Notes under the pieces: generated by a model | The model's database searches: none | Told to the model about the DNA's origin: nothing | Seen by the model: the letters and a program-made list of their open reading frames with translations, nothing else | NCBI GenBank assembly: GCA_020632665.1 | Contig: JACKFC010000016.1 | Location: 1-64,000, forward strand | From: Deltaproteobacteria bacterium | Lineage (GTDB): Bacteria; Myxococcota_A; UBA9042 | DNA length: 64,000 nucleotides | Direction: 5' to 3' | Shown: positions 16,149-24,859 of the stretch, in pieces | Layout of the letters: every line of letters begins with the position of its first letter | How positions within the stretch are numbered: position 1 is the first letter of the stretch | Position numbers and translations under genes: made by a program

Positions 16149-17767
16149 AACATCCCGTTTTTGCCCTCTCCTCCGAGCTGGTCGACGCCTTCGCCGCCGC
16201 CTCGCCGATCCGCGCCACCTTCTGGGGCGTCGCCGGCCACGACGACCGCTGGGACGATCTCTCGCCCCTCGGCGACGCCGAACGCGCGGCGATCTTGCGG
16301 GAGTTCGCCGACCGCGCGGCGGCGCTGCCACCGGTCGAGAGCCACGACGAGCGCCTGGCCCACGAGGTCTTGCTCGACTTCCTCGCCCTGGAGCAGGACG
16401 CGCTCGACCACGACGACCCGGCCGTCGACCTGAACAACCTCGCCTCGCCGCCGCAGCTGCTGACGATGGCGCTCGACACGCAAGACACCGCCAGCGACGC
16501 CGGAGCCGCCGCAGCCGCCGCGCGCCGCGCAGCCCTGCCCGCGGCCCTGCGTGGCTACCAGCAGAACCTGCTCGCCGGGGCCGAGCGTGGCCAGCAGGTC
16601 GCGGCGCGGCAGGTCCGCCGCGTCATCGCGCAATGCGAAGCGATGCAGCCAGCCGCCGGCGGCGAGGTCGCGGCCGAAGTCGCGGCGGCCTACGCCGCGT
16701 TCGGCCGCTGGCTCGCGCAGACCTTCCTGCCGCGGACGACCGAGGTCGATGGCGTCGGCGAGGCCCGCTACCGCCGCGCGGTGCGGCGCTTCCTCGGCAC
16801 CGACCTCGACCTGCGCGAGACCTACGCCTGGGGCTGGGAGCGGGTCGCGGCGCTGCGGGCCGAGCAGGAGCGCGAGGCGGCGCGGCTGGTGCCGAGCGGC
16901 GACGTCGAAGAGGCATTGCGGTTGGTGCAGCACGATCCGGCCTACGCCAGCCCCGACCGCGCGGCCTTCCTCGCGGAGATGCAGCGCGTGCAGGCGCAGG
17001 CGTTGGCGGCGATCGACGGCTCGACCGGCGGAACCATCGAATTCGAGGTGCCCGAGGCGCTGCGGACGCTGGAGATCCGCCTCGCCCCGCCCGGCAGCCC
17101 GCCCGGCGCGTACTATATGCCGCCTTCGGAGGACCTCTCCCGCCCGGGCGCCATCGTCTACGGCGAGCCCGAGGAGCGCGCCGTCCCGCTCTTCGATCAG
17201 ATCAGCACCGCGTTCCACGAGGGCTTCCCCGGCCACCACCTGCAGGTCGGGCTGCAGGTCGCCATGGCGGATCGACTCTCCCGCCTGCACCGCGTCGCCT
17301 ACGGCTACAGCGGCTTCGCCGAGGGATGGGCGCTCTACGCCGAGCAGCGGATGGACGAGCTCGGCCACTACCAGAGCGCCGCGGCGCGCCTGGGCTACCT
17401 CTGCAACCAGATGGCCCGCGCCTGCCGGGTCGTGGTCGATATCGGCCTGCACCTGGGGCTGCAGATCCCCCGCGACGCGCCGCTCCACGCCGGTCAACCC
17501 TGGAACTTCGACCGCGCCGTCGAGCTCATGGTCCGCTTCGCCGGGATGGAAGCCGAGCACGCCGACTCCGAGGTCACGCGCTACCTCGGCTGGCCCGGCC
17601 AAGCGATCAGCTACGCCGTCGGCCAGCGCGAAATCCTCCGCCTGCGCGAGCAGTGGCGGGCGCAACGCCGCGCAGCCGGAAAGGACGAAGACCTCGCCGG
17701 CTTCCACCGCCGCGTCCTCGCCTGCGGCAACGTCGCGCTCGACACCCTGCCGCGTTGGGTGCTCTAG
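16145..17767 (+). CDS. DUF885 family protein (putative zinc peptidase)
   Basis: 540 aa, close to the family's usual length. The signature FHEGFPGHHLQ, near residue 356, is the conserved His-rich motif of DUF885 and is thought to bind zinc in a thermolysin/M3-like helix bundle. Other family pieces are YGYSGFAEGWALYAEQ and RYLGWPGQAISYAVGQ. No signal peptide is visible, so it is cytosolic here, unlike many lipoprotein members. Family peptidase activity is inferred rather than widely demonstrated. It begins by ATGA overlap with the VOC gene. Confidence 0.9.
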   Translation: MKHPVFALSSELVDAFAAASPIRATFWGVAGHDDRWDDLSPLGDAERAAILREFADRAAALPPVESHDERLAHEVLLDFLALEQDALDHDDPAVDLNNLASPPQLLTMALDTQDTASDAGAAAAAARRAALPAALRGYQQNLLAGAERGQQVAARQVRRVIAQCEAMQPAAGGEVAAEVAAAYAAFGRWLAQTFLPRTTEVDGVGEARYRRAVRRFLGTDLDLRETYAWGWERVAALRAEQEREAARLVPSGDVEEALRLVQHDPAYASPDRAAFLAEMQRVQAQALAAIDGSTGGTIEFEVPEALRTLEIRLAPPGSPPGAYYMPPSEDLSRPGAIVYGEPEERAVPLFDQISTAFHEGFPGHHLQVGLQVAMADRLSRLHRVAYGYSGFAEGWALYAEQRMDELGHYQSAAARLGYLCNQMARACRVVVDIGLHLGLQIPRDAPLHAGQPWNFDRAVELMVRFAGMEAEHADSEVTRYLGWPGQAISYAVGQREILRLREQWRAQRRAAGKDEDLAGFHRRVLACGNVALDTLPRWVL

Positions 17768-17838
17768 CCGCGGTCGTCTGGGGGGCCCGCAGGCCGGCGA
17801 CGAGATCGCTCCCGCCGCCGACCCACGGGCGATGGACC

Positions 17839-19605
17839 TCAGCCCGGCGCGAAGACGAAGGGCCAGCGCACCACGCAGATGCCGCCTTCCGGCACCTTGA
17901 AGCGCAGCCGCGAGATGGCGCGCATGACGCAATCCTCGACCGCGGCGTTCTTCAACGTCGTGGCCGCGATCTTCGCGTTCTGCACCTTGCCCTCGACGTC
18001 GATGGTCCACATCGCGTCGAGCTTGCCGGCGAGCGCGGGCCGACTCATCAGCTCACGCTCGTAGCAACCCCTCAGCGCCGCGGCCCGCCGCTTCACCTGC
18101 TTGACGATATCGCCGCGATCGCAATGCATCGGCGCGCGCATCGCCGAGGCGACCGCGATATTGCCCACGGAGCGCCGCCTCTTCCGCCCGGTCGAGACGT
18201 TCGAGCGCCGGCCGAGCTCGCCGCCGGTGTCGATCGGACCCAGGCCGCGAATCCGGCCCGTCCCTGCAGGATCACCACCGCCGCTGCCGGTACCGCGGAA
18301 GCCCATGCCGCCAGGGCCGTGGCCGATGACGAGCTCGGCGCCCTCGCCGGTGACCGCGACCGCGAGCTTGGACTGCAGCGAATCGGTCTCGCCGGCCATC
18401 ACCGCGCCGAGCGCGCCCTCGAGCGCCTGCTGCCCACCGAGGACCTTGGCGATGCCGAGGTCCCGGACGTTGATCCTGTCGACCATCGCGGCGTCGAGCT
18501 TGGGCGTCTTGGACTCCCGACGCGGGTCGATGTCGGGGTCACCGAACTTGCCCTCTTCGCCCTCGGCGCGCTTGGCCGTGGTCTGATCTTCGGGCGGCGC
18601 GATGTCCTCGGGCATCTCTTCCGGCTCGGGCTCGAACTCGTCGGCCAGGGCGACCTCGATCAGCGCGCTGCGGCGCTGGGCGAGATCTTCTTCGATCGAC
18701 GTGCGATCGTGCCGTCGCGACGTGAGCATGCCCGAGAGCAGCACGCCGAGCGCCAGCAACGAGACGGCCGAGAGCGGCGCGAGCAGCTCCCACCCGCCAC
18801 CGTTTGCCCCGGTGAGCACAGCCGTCTCTGCGGCCATGAAGTCGAAGCTCAGGGTGAGGTCGTCGGCGAGCCGGAGGATGCCGCAGTCGCCGCGCTGGAC
18901 GATCTGTGGCTCACCCGCCTCGCAGTGGACGATCTCGCCGCGCCGCAACAACTCGAGCTCACCGATGGCCGGTGCCACGAGCTGCCAACGGTCATCCGGC
19001 AAGGGCGAGAAGAGCGCATGCAGCCCGATTCCCGCGGCGGGGAGCTGGAAGGTCGCACCCTCCCGCTCGCCGACGCTGACCACGTCCCGCCGGAAGAGCA
19101 CGCGCTCGGCCAACGTGCCGCCCTGCCACGCCATGCGGATGCGCAGGAAGCGCTCGTCGCGGCCGAATTCCGGATGCGCGAGCAGCACGATGAGGCCGCC
19201 GACGAAGGTCGCGATGGCGCCGGTGACGACCGCCGCCACGCCCCAGTCGAGGCGCACGAGCGTCTCGGCCATGAGCGTGCCGGTGCGCGGATCACAGAGC
19301 GCCAGCCCCGACTCTTCGCACGGCACCAAGGCCCAGACGTCGGCCCAGGTCCAGGCCATCAGGCCCAGCTCGCCGAGCGCGATGAGGCCGAGGACGCCGC
19401 CGAGCCCCTGCAGACGCCGCCGCTTGGCGACCAGGGCCGCGAGCGAGAGCGCCGAGAGCGCGAGGAGCAGCGCCGCGGCGCCGGGTGCGGTTTGCCACCC
19501 GGGCACGTTGGCCTCCTCTTCGATGATGGTGATGAAGGGCAACAACGCCGGCCCGAAGAGGCCGAGGATGCTGCCTGCCACCACGAGCAAAATACCCGTA
19601 TTCAT
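17839..19605 (-). CDS. Membrane protein with AgmX/PglI C-terminal domain
   Basis: 588 aa. The first about 150 residues hold four probable transmembrane helices, starting ILLVVAGSILGLFGPALLP. Residues about 155-265 form a soluble segment with an FHA-like look (VSVGEREGATFQLP), followed by a further helix (LSAVSLLALGVLLSGML), an acidic linker and a Gly-rich stretch. The last about 110 residues match the AgmX/PglI C-terminal domain, a TonB-C-like module: paired Cys in LRGCYERELM and AVEDCVMRA, and a motif GKVQNAKIAATTL. In Myxococcus this domain occurs in gliding-motility and secretion proteins. GGAGGTG precedes the ATG at 19605. The exact role here is unknown. Confidence 0.83.
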   Translation of the reverse strand: MNTGILLVVAGSILGLFGPALLPFITIIEEEANVPGWQTAPGAAALLLALSALSLAALVAKRRRLQGLGGVLGLIALGELGLMAWTWADVWALVPCEESGLALCDPRTGTLMAETLVRLDWGVAAVVTGAIATFVGGLIVLLAHPEFGRDERFLRIRMAWQGGTLAERVLFRRDVVSVGEREGATFQLPAAGIGLHALFSPLPDDRWQLVAPAIGELELLRRGEIVHCEAGEPQIVQRGDCGILRLADDLTLSFDFMAAETAVLTGANGGGWELLAPLSAVSLLALGVLLSGMLTSRRHDRTSIEEDLAQRRSALIEVALADEFEPEPEEMPEDIAPPEDQTTAKRAEGEEGKFGDPDIDPRRESKTPKLDAAMVDRINVRDLGIAKVLGGQQALEGALGAVMAGETDSLQSKLAVAVTGEGAELVIGHGPGGMGFRGTGSGGGDPAGTGRIRGLGPIDTGGELGRRSNVSTGRKRRRSVGNIAVASAMRAPMHCDRGDIVKQVKRRAAALRGCYERELMSRPALAGKLDAMWTIDVEGKVQNAKIAATTLKNAAVEDCVMRAISRLRFKVPEGGICVVRWPFVFAPG

Positions 19606-19759
19606 GGGAACACCTCCAAACCGCGCAGCGCCCGGACGCACCGCGCGCCAGAGGCGCCACGCGAAGATTCGAGGCAACGACGCACGAGACGGGAGCGAGA
19701 TCTACGGAATTCTCGGCTTCCTGGCGCTGAACGTTCGGCTGGCTTAGGTTCGCCGCGTG

Positions 19760-20701
19760 ATGACGTCCCGCGCCCAGCTTCGCCGCCGCACCCTGCCCGC
19801 TCCCCGCCAACTCGCCCGCGCGCTCGCCGCGCTCGCGATCGCCGGGGCCAGCGCCGTCTGCGCGGGCGAGACGGCGTGGGCCCAGCGGCCCGGCGACGTC
19901 GCGCCGCGAGACAGCGGCAGCGTCGCGCACGTCGTGGTCCCGCTGAACCTGCAGACGTCGTGGATCCGCTTCCAAGGCTGGAGCAGCGACAGCCGCCGCC
20001 TCGCCTACCGCCAGGGCGATTGGCATACGTCGAACCGCATCGGCGCGCCGCTCGATATCGTCCGCCTCTCGACCGAGGGCGCGGTGGAAGACCGGCTCCA
20101 CGTCGCGACCGGGGTCAAGGCGGCGCTGGAGCAGCGCGGCATCATCGACCGCGGCGGCCTGGCGGTCGAAGTCGTCGGCCCCTCCGACCGCTTGGTGCAG
20201 ACCCAGGGCGGCGCGCTCTTCGCCGTCGTGGTGCGCCCCACGCCGGCGATGATCGGCGTGCTGCGCCGCGCCGCCGACGGCGGCTACCGCCTCGTCCACC
20301 GCGAGGCGCTGCCCGCCGCGCTCGACGACCTGCGCCTCGACGCCCACGAATCACCCGACCGCCGCTGGCTGGCGCTGACGATCCACGTCGGCCACCGCGC
20401 GGCCCGGCGCGGGACGCTCTGGATCGTCTCCACCGCCCCGAATGGCGGCGACGTCGCCAGCGAGCCGCCGCGGGGCCGCACCGTCGATGGCCACGCGCGC
20501 CCCGGCGCCGACGAGTCGCCCGAGGCGCGGGCGCTCGTGCCGCGGCATCGGTATCGGCATCGGCGCCTCGGCCGCTTCGCTCCCGATCCGGACCGCATCC
20601 GCGCCGAAGCCGGCCTGCTCCGCCGCGCCCTGGACCGCGCGCTGCCGATGCCCGACAGCCGACGCCCTGCCCCCCGCGACAAGCCCGCCTTCCTGCGCTA
20701 G
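19760..20701 (+). CDS. Exported protein of unknown function
   Basis: About 313 aa with an Arg-rich start, a hydrophobic core (ALAALAIAGASAVCA) and a plausible signal-peptidase site at AWA-Q. The mature protein contains a WSSDSRRLAYRQGDW stretch that resembles TolB/WD-type blade motifs, and later SPDRRWLALTIHVG, so a short beta-propeller is possible. The C-terminal 70 residues are Arg/Pro-rich and look unstructured. I do not recognise the family. GTG 19757 immediately precedes the ATG and could be the start. It is divergent from the AgmX-domain gene, separated by 154 bp. Confidence 0.65.
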   Translation: MTSRAQLRRRTLPAPRQLARALAALAIAGASAVCAGETAWAQRPGDVAPRDSGSVAHVVVPLNLQTSWIRFQGWSSDSRRLAYRQGDWHTSNRIGAPLDIVRLSTEGAVEDRLHVATGVKAALEQRGIIDRGGLAVEVVGPSDRLVQTQGGALFAVVVRPTPAMIGVLRRAADGGYRLVHREALPAALDDLRLDAHESPDRRWLALTIHVGHRAARRGTLWIVSTAPNGGDVASEPPRGRTVDGHARPGADESPEARALVPRHRYRHRRLGRFAPDPDRIRAEAGLLRRALDRALPMPDSRRPAPRDKPAFLR

Positions 20702-20746
20702 CCTCCCGCCGCGCGCAGCCGCGTTCTGCGCCGAAAAGGAGACGAG

Positions 20747-21205
20747 ATGCGCAAGTTCCTCTTCACCGCCGGCCTCTGCGCCGCGCTGGCCACCACCCTC
20801 ACCGGCTGCGAGAAGAAGCAGGCCGAGCCCGCCGCCAAGCCCGAAGCAGCCGCCGAGGAGGCCCCAGCTGCCGAAGCCGCCAAGGCCGAGGAGGCCCCAG
20901 CCGCCGAAGCCGCCAAGCCTGCCGCCCCGGCCGCCGAGAAGGCCCCCGCGGCGCCCGCCAAGGTCGAGGTCTCGGCCGAGGGCACCAACTTCGACCCGCC
21001 GGTGCAGAAGGCGCAGCTGCCGGACGACGTCTGGTACTGCGATATGGGCACCGTCCACTACGCCCGCAAGACCGAGGGTGACGGCACCTGCCCGCGCTGC
21101 AAGATGAAGCTGGTGCACAACGCCGCCGCCGCGCCGAAGGCCGAGGCCGCTCCCGCCGGTGAGGCTGCGCCCGCCGCCGAGGGCCACGAGGGCCACGGGC
21201 ATTAG
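20747..21205 (+). CDS. Ala/Pro-rich lipoprotein with heavy-metal-binding motif
   Basis: 152 aa. The signal ends in TLTGC (Cys21); an Ala-Glu-Pro-Lys tether follows to about residue 75. The next segment, WYCDMGTVHYARKTEGDG then TCPRCKMKLVH, matches the small heavy-metal-binding domain (YTCPMHPEV...CPKCGMDL type) found in copper-efflux proteins, with one Cys at YC and the CPRC pair. The tail is Ala/Glu-rich and ends HEGHGH, another potential metal ligand cluster. AAAAGGAGACGAG precedes the ATG. A periplasmic or surface metal-binding role is likely. Confidence 0.82.
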   Translation: MRKFLFTAGLCAALATTLTGCEKKQAEPAAKPEAAAEEAPAAEAAKAEEAPAAEAAKPAAPAAEKAPAAPAKVEVSAEGTNFDPPVQKAQLPDDVWYCDMGTVHYARKTEGDGTCPRCKMKLVHNAAAAPKAEAAPAGEAAPAAEGHEGHGH

Positions 21206-21372
21206 CAAAATGCCGGGGCCGTGGTCGGAGCTTTCGCGGGCGCTGTGCGCTGCCGTGGTCGCGTCGTAGCTCGCCTGCACCCGCGATCGGTTCGGCTTGC
21301 TCGTGCACAGCGCCGAGCGTAGCTTCGCCGGCCGAGGACTGCGGGCCAGCCGAGCGCCCCGAGACGAGCCAG

Positions 21373-22071
21373 ATGTCGCCAATCCGTGACCCCGAACGCC
21401 GCTTCCACGGCCGCCGCAAGGGCAAGAACCTCTCGACCCGCAAGCAGGGCTTGATGGAGACCCTGCTGCCGCGCATCTCCGTGGGGCTGCCGGACGACGA
21501 GGCCATGCTCGACCCGCAGGCGTTGTTCCATCGCCCGAAGCGCGCGCTGTGGCTCGAGATCGGCTTCGGCAAGGGGGAGCATCTGGCCTGGCAGGCGCAG
21601 GCGCACCCCGACGTCGGCCTGATCGGCTGCGAGCCCTACCTGAACGGCATCGCCGGGCTGCTGACCCACGTCGAGGAAGGCGGCATCGAGAATATCCGGG
21701 TCTACGGCGACGACGCCCGCCACGTCATCTGGAAGCTGCCGGATGCCTCGGTCGAGCGCGTCTTCCTGCTGCATCCCGACCCGTGGCCGAAGGCGCGCCA
21801 CGCCCGCCGGCGCTTCGTCGGCCCGAAGAACCTCGACGATCTCGCCCGCATCCTGGTCGATGGCGGCGAATTCCGGGTCGGCACCGACCACCCCATCTAC
21901 CGCGAGTGGACGATCGAGCAGATGAACGCCTGCGCCGATTTCGCCTGGATCGGCGAGCGGCCAGAGGATTGGCTCGAGCGCCCGGACGACTGGCCCGAGA
22001 CCCGCTACGAGGCCAAGGCGCTCGAAGGCCACGCCACCTATTTCCGCTTCCGCCGGTTGCCGCGCGGTTGA
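21373..22071 (+). CDS. trmB: tRNA (guanine-N7-)-methyltransferase
   Basis: 232 aa, the normal size. It methylates G46 in the tRNA variable loop using SAM. The SAM-binding motif is LEIGFGKGEHLAW; downstream motifs VFLLHPDPWPKARH, RRRFV and GGEFRVGTDHPIY are family hallmarks, including the catalytic Asp in PDPWPK. The basic N-terminus (RRFHGRRKGKNLS) is also typical. No strong ribosome-binding site is seen before the ATG. It converges with a Cys-rich lipoprotein gene, 24 bp away. Confidence 0.95.
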   Translation: MSPIRDPERRFHGRRKGKNLSTRKQGLMETLLPRISVGLPDDEAMLDPQALFHRPKRALWLEIGFGKGEHLAWQAQAHPDVGLIGCEPYLNGIAGLLTHVEEGGIENIRVYGDDARHVIWKLPDASVERVFLLHPDPWPKARHARRRFVGPKNLDDLARILVDGGEFRVGTDHPIYREWTIEQMNACADFAWIGERPEDWLERPDDWPETRYEAKALEGHATYFRFRRLPRG

Positions 22072-22095
22072 CCGAGAATCCCGGCGTCCGCGCCC

Positions 22096-22695
22096 TCAGG
22101 GCACGCAATAGGTCGAGACGCAGCTGAGGCCGGCGGCGCAATCCGATTGCGAGGCGCACTCGACGCAGATGCCGAGGTCTTTGTCGCAGACTCCGCCGAG
22201 GCCGAGGCATTGCTTGCTGCTGGAGCAAGGCACCGACGGCGCGAGGCAATGCGCCAGCACGCAGGAGCGGAGCCCCGTACAATCGGCGTCGCTGACGCAA
22301 TCGCCGCAGCGCCCCGCGACCTTGTCGCAGACCCCGCCGATGTCCGCGCACTCCTTGTCGCTCTTGCAGAGCCGCTCGTCGTAGCAGGTCCGCGCCACGC
22401 AGGTCTTCTTCGCGCCGCAGTGGTGATCGAGCAGGCACGCGACGCAGCGGCCTTCCTCGCGGTCGCACCAGCCCTCGGGCGCCGCGCAATCCAGGTTGGT
22501 CTCGCATTTGTCGACGGCGACGTCGCTCGTGTCCGGGCTGGCGTCGACGCTGGCGTCGCCTCCCCCCGCGCTGAAGACGACCTTCGGGCTCGACGACGTG
22601 CCACAGCCGGCGACGAGCCCGGTCAGCAGCAGGATTGTCGCGAGTCCGCATCCCGACGGCAGATTCGACATCGAAGACGGCTTGGCACTCGACAC
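22096..22695 (-). CDS. Small Cys-rich lipoprotein
   Basis: 199 aa. The signal ends LVAGC and a short Asp-rich tether (DASVDASPDTSD) follows. The remainder is five or so Cys pairs in repeats like C-X4-DCA...CVAC and CKSDKECADIGGVCD, the same style as other Cys-rich lipoproteins of this window, with no other domain. The GTG at 22695 is preferred because GAGGAGGAGCC lies four to five bases before it; an ATG eight codons later also exists. Surface location likely, role unknown. Confidence 0.8.
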   Translation of the reverse strand: MSSAKPSSMSNLPSGCGLATILLLTGLVAGCGTSSSPKVVFSAGGGDASVDASPDTSDVAVDKCETNLDCAAPEGWCDREEGRCVACLLDHHCGAKKTCVARTCYDERLCKSDKECADIGGVCDKVAGRCGDCVSDADCTGLRSCVLAHCLAPSVPCSSSKQCLGLGGVCDKDLGICVECASQSDCAAGLSCVSTYCVP

Positions 22696-22829
22696 AGGCT
22701 CCTCCTCGGTGGTGCTGCGTGGTGTGGCGGACGATGACAAGCGGCCGTCGCGCATGCAAGTCGTGCCTGATGCGAAGCCCAAGATCCAATCTTGTTGCGC
22801 GGTCGCCCTGTGCGCACTACGTTGGTGCA

Positions 22830-22845
22830 GGTTGTGCGCACAACC
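22830..22845. promoter_or_regulatory. Palindromic operator candidate before ccdAB
   Basis: GGTTGTGC-GCACAACC is a perfect 16-bp palindrome 30 bp upstream of the antitoxin start. TGCGCAC occurs three times, at 22811, 22835 and 22848. CcdA-type antitoxins bind palindromes in their own promoter, so autoregulation is the natural reading. Confidence 0.6.
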
Positions 22846-22875
22846 TATGCGCACTTTGAGATGGGAGCCGATCCG

Positions 22876-23121
22876 ATGACCTTCAGCTACGACCAGGGAG
22901 CCCCTCGGCGCGCCGCGAACCTGCGCGTCAATTCCGATCTGATCGATCGCGCCCGCGCCGCAGGCCTCAACCTCTCCCAGACGCTCGAGGCTGCGCTCGT
23001 CGTGCGGCTGCGCGAGCTGGAGGCCGAGCGTTGGCAGCGCGAGAACGCCGACGCCATCGACACCTACAACGAGCGGGTCGCGACGAACGGCAGCTTCGGC
23101 GCCCGGCACAAGCGCTTCTGA
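22876..23121 (+). CDS. ccdA: Type II antitoxin, CcdA family
   Basis: 81-aa antitoxin. The N-terminal ribbon-helix-helix part reads RVNSDLIDRARAAGLNLSQT, as in CcdA-family proteins, and the C-terminal ENADAIDTYNERVATNGSF tail is the flexible toxin-wrapping region. It neutralises CcdB and represses the operon. The ATG at 22876 is ten bases after GGGAG; ATG 22861 in frame is an alternative. The stop codon overlaps the toxin ATG by one base (TGATG). Confidence 0.9.
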   Translation: MTFSYDQGAPRRAANLRVNSDLIDRARAAGLNLSQTLEAALVVRLRELEAERWQRENADAIDTYNERVATNGSFGARHKRF

Positions 23122-23438
23122 TGCACTTCCTCGATGTCTGTCGCAACGCCGATCGGGATGGCGCAGCGGCCGTCCCCTACCTGCTCGTCGTGCAGGCCGA
23201 CCTGCTCGCCGGCCTCGGCACCCGGGTCGTGGTGCCGCTCTATCGCGCCGAGCTGGTGCCCGGTCCGCGACTCGCGGGCTTGATGCCTGTCTTCGAGGTC
23301 GAGGGGATCGAGGTCGTGGCGGTCGTACCGGAGCTCGTCGGGCTGGAGACGCGTCTGCTCGGCGAGGAGGTGACGCGGCTCGACGCACACCGTGACGAGA
23401 TCCTCGCCGCGCTCGATCTGCTGCTGACGGGGGTGTAG
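23121..23438 (+). CDS. ccdB: Type II toxin, CcdB family (DNA gyrase poison)
   Basis: 105 aa, the family size. PYLLVVQADLLAGLGTRVVVPL near the N-terminus and RLDAHRDEILAALDLLLTG at the C-terminus are CcdB signatures; the last residues are those that poison GyrA in the F-plasmid toxin, where W-G-I ends the protein. Here the end is LLTGV, so gyrase-poisoning potency cannot be assumed. The start overlaps the antitoxin stop. It lies directly upstream of the Septu-like pair, on the same strand, 86 bp away. Confidence 0.88.
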   Translation: MHFLDVCRNADRDGAAAVPYLLVVQADLLAGLGTRVVVPLYRAELVPGPRLAGLMPVFEVEGIEVVAVVPELVGLETRLLGEEVTRLDAHRDEILAALDLLLTGV

Positions 23439-23524
23439 CGCCAGCTGTGCGGATTGGCGCACCGTCTCGCTCGATGCTAGCTTCGGGCAGGCGTGGCCGG
23501 GCGCCGACGGAGAGCGGGGACAGC

Positions 23525-24859
23525 ATGTACGTTCGCAAGATCCGCATCCGAAACGCACGGCAGATTCGCGATCTGACGCTGGAATTGGCCACCGGCGACG
23601 AGCCGAGGATGCTCACGGTCCTCCTGGGACAGAACGGCACCGGCAAAACGACCCTCCTCCGGTCGATCGCTGCGACGCTGGCCGGGTCCAACGTCACCAA
23701 CAAGCTCTGCACCGCCGACGAGATCCGCAGCATCGGGGCGAACGGCCCGCTGGAACTCACAGCCGAGGTCACGTTGGCCGAAGGCTCTGCCGCGAGCCGA
23801 GCCTACGGGGTGCAGGGTACGAACGATCACGCAACGTGGTCGCTGGATGGTGGCGAAAGCGGCGCTTTCTTCGGCTACCGAGAGCAGCGCCAGGGCCGAT
23901 TGGCGATGCTCGGAGCGCCCGAACTCGACGATATCCGCAACGCCAGCCTTCCCGGCTGGTTCGTCGCCGGCTACGGCGTCAACCGCAGCCTGCCGGCACC
24001 GATGGCGTCGGTCTCGACGACGTTGCCGATCCTCGGCCAACTCGGCTCGCTCTTCGACAGCGTCGACCACGGACGGCTCGTCGCGACCAATTTCGCCGAT
24101 ATCCTCAAGGACACGAAAGGCTTCGCGCGTGCGCTGAGAACGGTGCTGCAGCAGCCGGGGTTGATGCCGGGATTCCAAAGCTTGGAGCTTCGCGGCCGCA
24201 ACGGCGTCACCACGGCGGCGTCGCTTGTCGAATCGCGTCGGTTCCAGATTGGAGCAGATCGGCAGGCGAGCAAGGTGCCGGCGAGCTGGCTCTCGCACGG
24301 CTACCAATCGGTCATCGCGTTGGTGGCCGACGTGATTGGTCGTGCAGCACTGGCGGAGGGAGCCGGAAGCGTCATCGACCCAGCCGAGCTGCGCGGTGTC
24401 CTGCTGATCGACGAAGTCGACCTGCACCTCCACCCGGGATGGCAGCGTTCGGTAGTTCCAGCGCTCTCGAAGGCTTTTCCGCGACTGCAAATCATCGCCT
24501 CGACGCATTCGCCGATGGTCATCGCCGACTTGCGTCCCGAGCAGGTGGTCGTGCTCGAGATGGACGACGAGCGCGGCGTCCTCGCCTCGCAGCAGGGTGA
24601 GCCGGGTGAGCCGCCACAGCTCCTCACGGCGGCACAGCTGCTATCGACCTATTTCGGCGTGCAGAGCAGCAGAGCGGGAGAATTGCGCGGGAAGCTGCGC
24701 CAACTGCGCGATCTGCTGGCGATGGCCGGCGACGAGACGACAGCCACGAGGACACGCGGGCAGCCCTCGAAGAAGCAGCAGGGTCAGATCGACGCATTGC
24801 GCAATGAACTGCTGGCAGCCGGAATTGCCGAAGATCGCTGGACTGAGGCGAGCTCGTGA
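23525..24859 (+). CDS. AAA/ABC-type ATPase, PtuA-like (Septu defence)
   Basis: 444 aa. Walker A is GQNGTGKTT (35-43). Walker B and the following switch are VLLIDEVDLHLHPGW, followed by the HSPMV of the SMC/OLD-like ATPases. The domain arrangement and the HNH partner immediately downstream match PtuA of Septu anti-phage systems, where the ATPase forms a complex with the nuclease PtuB and cuts DNA or tRNA on infection. Family assignment from motifs only. Its stop overlaps the start of the HNH gene (GTGA), so the pair is coupled. Start chosen at ATG 23525; upstream frame lacks plausible coding. Confidence 0.82.
   Translation: MYVRKIRIRNARQIRDLTLELATGDEPRMLTVLLGQNGTGKTTLLRSIAATLAGSNVTNKLCTADEIRSIGANGPLELTAEVTLAEGSAASRAYGVQGTNDHATWSLDGGESGAFFGYREQRQGRLAMLGAPELDDIRNASLPGWFVAGYGVNRSLPAPMASVSTTLPILGQLGSLFDSVDHGRLVATNFADILKDTKGFARALRTVLQQPGLMPGFQSLELRGRNGVTTAASLVESRRFQIGADRQASKVPASWLSHGYQSVIALVADVIGRAALAEGAGSVIDPAELRGVLLIDEVDLHLHPGWQRSVVPALSKAFPRLQIIASTHSPMVIADLRPEQVVVLEMDDERGVLASQQGEPGEPPQLLTAAQLLSTYFGVQSSRAGELRGKLRQLRDLLAMAGDETTATRTRGQPSKKQQGQIDALRNELLAAGIAEDRWTEASS

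Noticed and set aside
15934..21081. 1715-codon open frame on the plus strand across several genes
   Set aside because: It crosses at least five well-supported genes in another frame, is dominated by Arg/Ala/Pro, and has no domain; a GC artefact.
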